Part shown: one piece after another, positions 34,906 to 44,362 of the stretch
Layout of the letters: the number at the start of each line of letters is the position of its first letter
Numbering within the stretch: position 1 is the stretch's first letter
DNA from: Sorghum bicolor
Lineage: Eukaryota; Streptophyta; Magnoliopsida; Poales; Poaceae
Reading direction: 5' to 3'
Assembly: GCF_000003195.3 (NCBI RefSeq)
Contig: NC_012878.2
Span: 43,391,811 to 43,455,810 of the forward strand
DNA length: 64,000 nucleotides
Position numbers and translations under genes: made by a program
The notes under the pieces: generated by a model
Database searches by the model: none
Told to the model about the DNA's origin: nothing
What the model saw: the letters and a program-made list of their open reading frames with translations, nothing else

Positions 34906-37900
34906 TGGATAGATTCGCCGATGATGGAAAATTAGGCCAGGGATTCACATCGGCCGATGATTTGGTAGAAGTAGATATAGGTAGTGGTGATAAGCCTAGG
35001 CCTACTTTTATTAGTGCTAAATTAGATCCTGAGAGTAAGCAACAATTGACTAGTTTGTTAAAGGAATATAAAGATTGCTTTGCTTGGGATTATACTGAGA
35101 TGCCTGGTTTAGACCGATCGATTGTTGAACATCGGTTACCCATCAAGTCTGGATTTCGGCCACATCAGCAACCAGCCCGCCGATGTAATTCTAACATTCT
35201 ACCTGATATTAAGGCCGAAATCACCAAACTTATTGAAGCTAAGTTTATTCGGCAGTGTCGGTATGCCGAGTGGATTTCCAATGTTGTTCCGGTTTACAAG
35301 AAGAACGGGAAGCTTCGGGTGTGCATTGATTTCAGGAATCTCAATAAAGCTACGCCGATGGATGGATACCCGATGCCTGTCGCCAATCTACTGGTTGATG
35401 CTGCGGCTGGTCATCAGACCATCAGCTTCATGGATGGTAATGCAGGTTACAATCAAATATTCATGGCGGAGGAGGATATTCCAAAAACCGCATTCAGGTG
35501 TCCTGGTCATGTTGGGCTATTTGAGTGGATAGTCATGACTTTTGGGTTGAAGAATGCTGGTGCTACTTATCAAAGGGCTATGAATTTTATATTTCATGAG
35601 TTCATCGGCAAGCTCGTGGAGATTTATATTGATGATGTGGTGGTTAAGTCTGGAGATTTCTCAAAGCATCTTGCCGATTTATAAAAAGTGTTAGAGTGCA
35701 CAAGGAAGCATGGATTGAAGATGAATCCCAACAAGTGTGCATTTGGTGTATCGGCAGGGCAGTTTCTTGGTTTCATGGTACATCAGAGGGGTATTGAAAT
35801 TAGTCGAAGATCTATTGATGCCATCAATAAAATAGTGGCCCCTACCAACAAAACCGAGCTCCAATCCTTGATCGGCAAGGTGAATTTTATCAGGAGATTT
35901 ATATCGAATTTATCTGGTAGGATTCGTGCTTTCAGTCCTCTTCTTAAATTGAAAGCCGATCAAGAGTTTATTTGGGGAGAAGAACAGCAGTTGGCTCTAG
36001 ATGAAATCAAGAAGTATCTAGTAAATCCTCCAGTTCTAGTTCCACCTCAACAAGGGAAGCCCTTCAGATTGTATTTATCTACCGATGGATCGGTTATCGG
36101 TTCAGCTTTAGTTCAATAATTTGAAGGGAAAGAAAGGGTAATTTATTATTTGAGTAGGAGGTTGATTGATGCTGAAACCAGGTATTCGGCCATTGAGAAA
36201 CTATGCTTATGCTTATATTTTTCATGTATCAAGCTGAGACATTACCTGTTATCGGCCGAATGCACTGTTGTTTGCAAAGATGACGTGGTCCGATACATGC
36301 TATCTATGCCGATTATGAGTGGTAGGATCGGTAAATGGATTTTAGCGCTGTCGGAGTTCGATTTGCGTTACGAATCGGCTAAGGCAATCAAAGGGCAGAT
36401 TATGGCCGATTTTGTGACTCAGCATTGCGGTCTAGTGGAAACCTTGGAAATTGTACCCTGGACGCTCTTCTTTGATGGATCTACCTGTGACCGGGGGGCA
36501 GGAATCGGCATTGTATTAGTTTCCCCTAAGGGGAGGAAGTATGAGTTTTCCTTGCCGATTGTTGCCACATCAACAAATAATCAGGCTGAGTATCAGGCTC
36601 TGATCAAGGGATTGGAGTTGTTAAGAGAAGTTCGTGCTGATGCTGTTGAAATATTCGGGGATTCTATGTTGGTTATAAATCAATTGGCCGGAAGCTATGA
36701 ATGCCGAAGTGAAGTTCTCATAACTTATTTCGAGAGAAGTATGCAACTGTTAAAGGAATTCAAGGATTTCCGATTGGAGCATGTTCCCCGATTGCATAAT
36801 GAAGACGCTAATCGGTTAGCTCAGCATGCCTCGGGATATCAGCCAATGATTAATGCGACATCGGCAGTCGGTGCCGGTGATTGGAGGAAAGAAATTATTG
36901 ATTATCTAAAAGATCCATCCAAAAAAGTTGAAAGACGGGTTCGATTTCAAGCAACCAAGTATGTGTTCCTTGAAAATGAATTGTATTATCGAACTATCGA
37001 CGGAATTCTTCTCCGATGCTTGGGCGATGATGAGGCTAGAAGTTTGATGGGGGAAATCCATGAAGGAGTGTGTGGAGCGCATCAGTCAGCTTTTAAGATG
37101 AAGTGGATGATTCGAAGGAATGGATATTTTTGGCCAACCATACTTGAAGATTGTTTTAAATATTTCAAGGGATGTCAAGGTTGTCAAAAGTTTGGTAATA
37201 TCCAGAGAGCACCCGCATCGGCTATGAATCCTATAATAAAGCCTTGGCCGTTCCGGGGATGGGCCATCGATCTGATCGGCCAGATTTATCCACCATCTAG
37301 CAAAGGGCATAAGTTCATTCTAGTTGCCACTGACTATTTCACTAAGTGGGTTGAAGCTATTCCTTTGAAGAAAGTCACATCGGCCAATATGATTGATTTG
37401 GTGAAGGAGCAATATTATTTACCGATTCGGAATTCCCCAAACGATTACTACCGATCAGGGCACCATGTTCACATCGGGGGAGTTCGATGAATTCGCAATC
37501 GGTATGGGAATTAAAGTGTTGAATTCTTCTCCTTATTATGCTCAAGCCAATGGGCAGGCCGAAGCGTGTAACAAAGGAATTATCAAGCTTATTAAACGAA
37601 AGATTGAAGAAAATCCTAAGCGGTGGCATACATTATTAAATGAAGCATTGTGGTCTTATCGTATGGCTTGTCATGGATCGACCAAGGTATCACCCTATCA
37701 ATTGGTGTATGGACATGATGCAGTGTTGCCTTGGGAAATTAAGGCTGGATCTAGGCGATTATCTTTTCAAGATCAATTAACTTCCAATGGTTATGCCACT
37801 TTGATGACCGATGAATTGGACGATCTAGCAGGGCATCGGTTAAAAGCTTTAATGAGTATAGAAGAAAATAAGAAGAGAGTTGCTAGATGGTATGATAAGA

Positions 37901-38139
37901 AAGTGAAGACTAAAGAGTTTGCCGATGGGGATTTGGTATGGAAAGTAATTTTACCAATTGGGACCAAAAGTTCGAAGTTTGGAAAGTGGTCTCCTAATTG
38001 GGAGGGTCCTTATCGGATAAGTCGATCGGCCCCTGGTAATGCCTACATTCTAGAAACCCTCGAAGGAATTGAATTTCCCAGAGCATTAAACGGCAAATAT
38101 TTAAAGAAGTACTACCCCAGTATATGGGTCGATGCATAG
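34905..38139 (+). pseudogene. Pol of element G: RT, RNase H, second RNase H, integrase; broken
   Basis: The ATG at 34905 overlaps the preceding TAA by one base (TAATG) and is in the -1 frame. RT: FRPHQQPARRC (residue about 83), RVCIDFRNLN, and the catalytic YIDDVVV at 35625. Stops follow at 35682 and 36117, each with the same frame continuing. A second RNase H begins at TLFFDGST (about 36465) with NNQAEYQAL and HVPRLHNEDANRLAQ. Integrase has its His-His-Cys-Cys finger (about 37070-37190), first Asp in AIDLIG (about 37264), then a one-base frameshift near 37410. The second Asp (TDQG, about 37458) and Glu (NGQAEACN, about 37550) are in the shifted frame, which runs to the TAG at 38137. It would make and insert cDNA, but is inactive as it stands. 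Confidence 0.9.
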
Positions 38140-38149
38140 AAGCTTAGGT

Positions 38150-38239
38150 GCCGATAACACTCCTATCGGCTGGATCCAAATGCTTGGGGACAAGACTTGG
38201 TGTGTCAAAAGTTTAGGCGCCGATAACAGTCCTATCGGC
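38150..38239. repeat. Duplicated hairpin repeat between convergent genes of G
   Basis: GCCGATAACACTCCTATCGGC (38150-38170, 7-bp perfect stem GCCGATA/TATCGGC) recurs with one change 69 bases on (38219-38239). The flanks AAGCTTAGG and AAGTTTAGG are shared, so this is a tandem duplication. It lies in the 150 bases separating the pol stop from the stop of the antisense gene. Confidence 0.7.
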
Positions 38240-38292
38240 TAGACTAAAAGCTGAGGAAGCAAGAAAGCGCAGATACAATGCCGATGGAAACT

Positions 38293-41200
38293 CTATGTGT
38301 TAAGCAGCGTCTGGATTGCCGATATAGCACGTAGCCGAATTTGGTTGGCTGCTTCTATCTCCTTGATGTCATCATCGGCAGAACCTTCTATCGGCTTCAG
38401 CTTCTTCTTCAGTTGGAGTGCTTTGCGACCATGAGCATTCCGCTCGCGCTCAAGAAGCCTGATGGTCTCTGGCAATTGGCTCTCTTCCTGTTGGGCTTGG
38501 GACAGAGCGTTCTCTACTTCCTTGAGCTCCGCCAACAGGGACTCTTTTCTTGCCGATAGATCGGATATCTTCTGCTTCAGCGCGTCTCCAGAAGATCTTA
38601 GGATACCGATGTTCTTGTGCTTCTCATCGGTCAAAAGCTTCTCTTTCCTCATTTCATCGGAGAGTTGAGTCTGAGCGGCTCTATTGGCAAGCCGCCGAGA
38701 AGCTCTTTGGTACTGCAGCTGGCGACTCTCCAGATGAGCGGCTTGGAACAGGATTTCTTCAACATCGGCTGGGATTTGGCCTCTGAGAGTTCTGAACAGG
38801 GTCTTGGTAGGGTCAGAATCATCAACCAATTGCACTGTGTCCTGGTGAAGCAGAGCTGACAATTCTTCCAGCCTGACCCTGATCTCTGCCGATGTGATGC
38901 CGACCGTCTGAGAAGAGCTTGCTTCTTCACCTTCTTCTTCAGAGAGATCGATGGCAAAGGAGAACAGGCTATTGGGAGAATCTTGTTCCTGGGAGGGAAA
39001 GCAAAATTAGCTCATGCTCAGAGAATCGGCAAATAATGCTAACGGTAAATGGTGACTTACTTGCTTCAAGGCGATCTCTTGTCTTTGACTGAGAAGTACT
39101 GACGGAGCTACAGGCTGATCGGCCAAAGATGCCGATGGAGCTACAGGTTGATCGGCTGAGATTGCCGATGGAACAATATCAACTGAAAGAAGACAAAAGG
39201 AGTTATGAGGCTAAATAAGAATAAGTTCATCGGTAGCGATATTGTTAAAGTATGTTACCTGGAGGAGGGACAACGGTTATCTGAACCGGGAGAACTGCCG
39301 ATGGTATAACTGGACTCACCGGGCCAGTTGTTTGTTCACCCATGTCAACTGATGTATCTTCTGTTTGAGATCCTTCCTGTTGGGGTTCTTCTATCTGTGG
39401 TGCTTCCTGCATAGGTGGGGGAGATGGTGCTTGCTGTGGCTGGGCTTCTGGAGAAGAAGGAGAAGATTCCACCGGAATTGGAGATACCGGAGGAGGAGGG
39501 GGGATTGCTACCTTCTGGCGCTTTGTTCCAGTCTTAGCACCCGTGGTGCCCTTTCTCTTGGGTTGGCTAGAGTGGGGGGCATCGGTACTCTCACGCCTGG
39601 CTTTCGCCGATGCGCCGGTTTGCTGCAATAATGAACAAGAGTTTATAAGCATAAATATAGCCGATATAAAGATAGTCAGCATAAGGGAAAAGATTTGACA
39701 AATTGCCTTGAAAGCCCGCGCGAGAGTGGGAGCAGCTACCCTTGGTGATGTCTGGGTTCTTCTGGTGGTGACTTTCCTGAGGCGTACACCCCGATGCACG
39801 ATGGAAGCTAGAGTGGGAGCATTGTGGCCGATTGAGGAAATCGGGCCTGATGGAAACAAGTCGATCGACCTGCCACTCCTGCTAACCAATGGAGGAATAT
39901 TATCAACCTGCAAAAGGAATACCAGGGTAAGCTGCCGATGGAGGTAATATTGAGAAAATGGAACGTTGGTTTGAGTTACTTACAGTGTCATCAGGAACTT
40001 CGTATTCGGAGTCAATCATGCCGCGGAATGAAAGTGCCGATCTACAGAACAGATGCTCTTTCCATTCTGCCCACCATAACTTGTATGCCTGAGTGATAAA
40101 AGCAGCCGGGACCCATTCTGACAGATCTACATCTATATCGGCGTTTGGTGGTAGTTGGGCTGCTCGAGTCCACTCAAGAAGGTTGTTGATAGTTTCTCTG
40201 GGTTTTATCACATCGGCATAAGGAAGTGCAATCGGCAACTGGCCGAAAGCTAGTTGGCGAGCTAATGCCGATGGATTGTAAAATTCGTAAGTTTGAGGGG
40301 AGGTTTTTGTGCTACCAAAGAAATTCACTGGAATGATTCTGGGAGTCACAATTGCCATCATCACCTCATTGTCCCTATCGAGAGCTTCATCAAATGGATT
40401 GAAGGTCAGAGGGAGCATGCTATCTGGGTCATCATAAGCCAACCATGGTCGTTCGTCTCTGGTCAAACCCTCATACAGAGTCTGGAAGAATCGGCCGATC
40501 TGATCTGGATTACCCCCTGAACCAGGCAGAACTATGACAGCTTCGCCAAAGTTCAAGGGGGCGCGTGTTGCCGATTCTTCTTCACCCAATACATGGTTTT
40601 CAGCTATATCTCTTGGGAAACGCTGTGTGAACAGGTTGAAGTTGAGACGCTTGTGCAGATGCAGATTGAGCCACATGTTGACAAACCACCAGGGGCCTCC
40701 TAAGTTGCCAGTGGATTGGCCGAGCAGAAGTTTCTGGGCTACTTGATGGAGAAGGTGGTAAGCAGCGCCAAGCAAGTATCGGCCGAGAGGGAATCGGCCA
40801 CCGTTAGCCAGTCTTTCTGCTGCCGATAGGTAGACAGAAGTCGGTCCTGCCGATCGACCACAGAATACAAACTTGTCCAGCCACATGTTCAGAAAGGTGG
40901 TTTGTTCCTTTATGGTGACAGATCCTTTCCCACGGTACTTCTGAATGTACCCCGACCAACCGCCGATAGCGCGAGTCTCCACTTTGGCACTAGGAGCAGT
41001 ATCAAAAAAGTGGGTGCTATCGGCAGAAGATATATCTAGACCAGTAAGCATGGCTACATCAGCAAGAGTAGGAGAAGCAGGGCCATGGCCAAAGGCAAAA
41101 GCATTGAGGGTGTCTGACCAAAAATAGGATGCAGCTATCAGCAGTGACTCGTTTCTATGCATATCGGCAATGGACAATCTGATGCATTGGGCTAGATTCC

Positions 41201-41590
41201 TTTCACCCCACTGAACTTCATTAGAGTTGCTGACCCTCAAGAACCAGTCTTTCCACCCTACAGTTGGGCTGGGCCAAGAGCGGAAGGTGTCCTTCCACAG
41301 ATCTAAGGAAAAATTTTCGGCTCTGAAGGGGATCCTGTTGGTTTCTGCGTTGATAAGGTCAGTTGGATCTGGGTCCCCTAGAGGGCCGAGGCATTGAAGG
41401 TGTGGTTGATCGGTGGGGATGAAAATTTTGTTGGACAATTCCTAGTGATTTTGGGCGTAAAAAGAAATACAAAGAGGAAAGAAAAGGAAGATGTTCAGTA
41501 AAATGGATTGCGAGTGAAACAGGGATATGAAGAAAAATACAGAAGACGGGGTGGAGATTTGACCTCAGGGACGACGAACCCGACGGCCAT
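38293..41590 (-). CDS. Antisense plant-mobile-domain (PMD) gene carried by element G, six exons
   Basis: I infer exons 41564-41590, 39984-41441, 39707-39907, 39259-39622, 39061-39182 and 38293-38988, 2868 nt or 955 residues, all joins in frame. Introns are 122, 76, 84, 76 and 72 bases. Four are GT-AG (donors GTCAAA, GTAAGT, GTAACA, GTAAGT). The 84-base one would be GC-AG and stays open if retained. Exon 2 holds the PMD: AFAFGHGPASPTLADVAMLTGLD near residue 110-130 and GGPWWFVNMWLNLHLHKR further on. Exons 3-4 are Pro/Ser rich with basic clusters (KRKGTTGAKTGTKRQK), possibly nuclear. The last exon is a Lys/Glu/Gln-rich coiled coil. Genomic PMD proteins act in silencing; the role of element-borne ones is unknown. 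No disabling mutation is seen, unlike the sense pol. Confidence 0.8.
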
Positions 41591-41738
41591 CTTGCTGCGA
41601 AGGAAGCGTTTGAAGGCGCCGGAGTTGGTGAAGAGGGGTACTTGTCAGAGACCTTGGGAGTTTTCGGTGGCGCCGCCGCTGGAAAAGTAAAGTTGGGTAG
41701 TAGAATGGTGTGATGGGGAAGGAGTACCCGAGAAGGAA

Positions 41739-41749
41739 CTATTTATAGG
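41739..41749 (-). promoter_or_regulatory. TATA box of the antisense PMD gene
   Basis: CCTATAAATAG on the minus strand, about 155 bases upstream of the ATG at 41590, followed by a C/T-rich leader. This suggests a promoter separate from the LTR. Confidence 0.6.
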
Positions 41750-42230
41750 ACAAAATGGGCAAGGGCAAATCCGACTTATCTCTTTGCCGCATCTGAGAAA
41801 TCCGAGGGTACTCAGGTGGATATGGTAACTATTCGCACGGTAATCCAGGGATTGTGCAGGTGATTTGACAGGAAGCGGTCATTATCTGAAGATATTTTAC
41901 TGTGCGAGATCTCCTGGTCGGTCCATCGGCAATATTCTACAACGGTCATATTGCCGATGGGCGGATAGAGGGGAAGTAACCGTTTGTGCGAATATCCTGG
42001 TCAGAACATCGGCAGATCTTTGTAATGGTATTGTTGCCGATGTACGGCTGAGAAAAATGCCCGTTTAGAAAGTTGGGGATTTCGAGAAATCTGCGGAGGA
42101 ATAGGATCAGAGTTGTTCAGATTGAGGTTGTCGGTTACCAGATTAGGAGCATTAATTGTGGGAAAAGGCATCATTACTGCAGAGAATTTCGGAGCATTAA
42201 TAGTTTTATACTCCGAAACTGGGGGGCATG
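41750..42230. other. Element G spacer between the antisense promoter and the 3' LTR
   Basis: No gene. It holds four copies of the GCCGAT / ATCGGC word, two of them in the pattern CATCGGCA...TGCCGATG (41924-41962 and 42008-42044). It ends in the polypurine tract AAACTGGGGGGCATG at 42216-42230. Confidence 0.6.
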
Positions 42231-42925
42231 TGTTGACACCGTTTTTGGGCACGTGTCTGGGATGGCAGGATAAGGTGGCAGTACGATGTTTACAAAGTGG
42301 GATGCCGATGAGGATGGTTGCCGATGAGGGAGAGGTTGAACGTGATTAAGTCCACAGGCAGTAATATGGTGCCGATGGCTAGATAAGAAAGTCTGCCGAT
42401 GACTATGGCAAAGGGTCTGCCGATGATGCAAAGAGGGAGTCCGGAAGCTGCCGGTCGTTATGTGGAGGAGTTTCGGTTTGTCACGAGGGATAGTTTTGTT
42501 ATTTCCTTAATTATTTACATCGTTTTGTATACGGATTCCGTGTCATTTGGAATTCGAATTCTAATCGTGTCTGGTTGTAGCTCTTTGAGCAGGGTATAAA
42601 TGTAGACCCTATGGCCTTGTAATAGATAATCAATCAAGAAATCAAACACACGTTTTTACTCATATTCCAGCATTTACTTTTCGACGACTTCGTCATACTT
42701 TTCCTTTTGTTACGAGTTCTTAGGAATTCGTCGACTTAAGCTCGGCGTGTTCTCAAGTTCCGCGTGAGTACCTCTTAGCCGTGACATCCGGGCGCATCGC
42801 TGTTGTCAGGACTAAAGTATTCGAGTTATCACCTTTGCCGATAGCAAGGTCAAATCGGCTGGCACGCCTTAACGTTTGAATCGGGTATTAGCCCTTTGTG
42901 TTTGCAGACCAGTTTTGCATCAACA
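42231..42925 (+). repeat. Element G 3' LTR
   Basis: 695 bp, TGTTGACACCG to TTGCATCAACA, followed by the duplication ataaa. Seven substitutions relative to the left LTR by eye. Confidence 0.92.
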
Positions 42926-44362
42926 ATAAATGTAAAGGCTCTCTAGAAAATAATCTATTCTATCCGTAAGCGCATAGATAAAACACCTCATTGTAGTATT
43001 TCACAGGTAAGTATTCCAGGTACCGTTATTTATAATTTTGCTTAAGAGAACAAGGGGTGAAATTAAGATAAGGACTAAATCTGTCAAGGCATAGGCTAGA
43101 GATAAACTTGCAAGAATATGATTACTAATGAGAAACTCGTCACACAGTCACTTACTTTGGCAGGGGGTAAACCATAAAGATAATGATACTGAATTATAAG
43201 TTCATGGGTAAATAACACAGCGATTAGAAAATAGACTACTCCTCATATATGTAAGGTGACGTCGGATTAGCTAGAGAATGAATTCTAAGTTATCTACTAT
43301 CTACTAAGTCATAATCTACTCTAGTTATCTACAAGATCATGTATAGGATAAAAGACTCTTCATTCATGTATAAGGAACATTGCTAAAGTAAATCAGAACA
43401 TCGTAAGACTTACTCCGCAATACAAATTCTGCCTGTCCTATCAACGGAGGGTGGACTATATAAGAATCAACGAAGCTGTCACTATCGCGAACTACCACAC
43501 GCCCGGCCAATAGGATACATTTGCAGGTAAATAACATCTAAGCAACACGCCCACATGTGATCTACCACTTAACTCCCGCGCGTCAAGAGCTAAGCGCTTT
43601 GCAAACTTATACATAAACTCATTATCAATCATAACTATATCAAATATAGAACTAGAGCACACTAAGAGCATAATAAATAGAGACATAATACAATTAGAAC
43701 AAAGTATTAGAGAAAGATATGAATAATACCAATCTTTATTACCGAAGATCCGAATCCAGAGCGTAGTGCTCTACTTCTCTAATTCCTATCTAATCAATCC
43801 TCTAAACTTAAAGGATTACGGAGTACCTAATTCTAATTCTCTGTTGGAGAGAAGTTCTAAACCCTAACTTTTATGACTACCTCTGATAATGATTTCTCCT
43901 CCTCTCTTCTCTCCCCCAGGGGTGGAGAGGCCTTGGTTATATAGTCCTTTCAAGTGAATTTGGGCCGTCGGATCAAACCGACATTGATCGCACGGTTTTC
44001 CTTGATCCTTTAGGTCGGTGGAGCACGATCCAAGAGTTTGGTTCGGATTGGCCCTGAGACCTGGGCGGGGACCCATGGGGGTAGGGTGGGCGCCCTGCCC
44101 CCGAGCCAGTCCGGTCTCCCGTTCGTTCCCGTGGCTTCTGGACTCTTCTAGATTGAGGAAAATTGCGCGGCACGTAATTATCTCGTTGTAAACATGACAT
44201 GTGGGCCTTCTCTCCATATTTTCTGATAACCCCCTGCAGAAATAGATAAACACCAAAGCTCGTGGAATTCTGTCAGATAAAACCCTAATTCTAGATGTTT
44301 GGTGCATATTGATCATTTTCCATGTTTAGTTGATAGTTAATTTTAGTACTTGACCGTCAACA

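Larger units (their letters stand above)
30516..42925 (+). mobile_element. Element G: Tat-lineage Ty3 LTR retrotransposon with antisense PMD gene
   Basis: LTRs of 695 bp each, target duplication ataaa (30511-30515, 42926-42930), primer binding site, gag, protease, RT, RNase H, a second RNase H, integrase, then an antisense gene and a polypurine tract (AAACTGGGGGGCATG, 42216-42230). Pairing the LTRs by eye gives 7 substitutions and no gap, about 1%, so it is the youngest insertion in its stack. Dual RNase H and an extra antisense frame next to the 3' LTR are known traits of the Tat lineage. The coding has three nonsense codons or frame breaks plus a gag-pro stop, so this copy looks inactive. 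Confidence 0.92.
22837..44362 (-). mobile_element. Element F: Athila-like LTR retrotransposon with gag-pro and Athila ORF but no RT/integrase, containing G
   Basis: Left LTR 22837-24333; right LTR 30436-30515 continuing at 42931-44362 after element G. Flanking duplications gtgtg at 22832-22836 and 44363-44367. Primer binding site 30410-30427 on the minus strand. The internal 6.1 kb reads, in element order, gag (30127-28784), protease (about 28830-28210), then directly an Athila-type ORF (27416-26338) and noncoding DNA to the polypurine tract (reverse of CTCCCCCAAGCTT at 24336). The RT, RNase H and integrase expected between protease and the Athila ORF are absent. Confidence 0.88.
30436..44362 (-). 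repeat. Element F 5' LTR, split by G
   Basis: Two pieces, 30436-30515 and 42931-44362 (42926-42930 repeats the target ataaa), about 1.51 kb of LTR in all. The end ..TTGACCGTCAACA is followed by gtgtg. Read across the break it matches the left LTR at 22837-24333. Confidence 0.88.

Noticed and set aside
41433..41438. TTG as the start of the PMD protein
   Set aside because: A TAG lies just upstream and a spliced in-frame ATG at 41590 below a TATA box is a better explanation.
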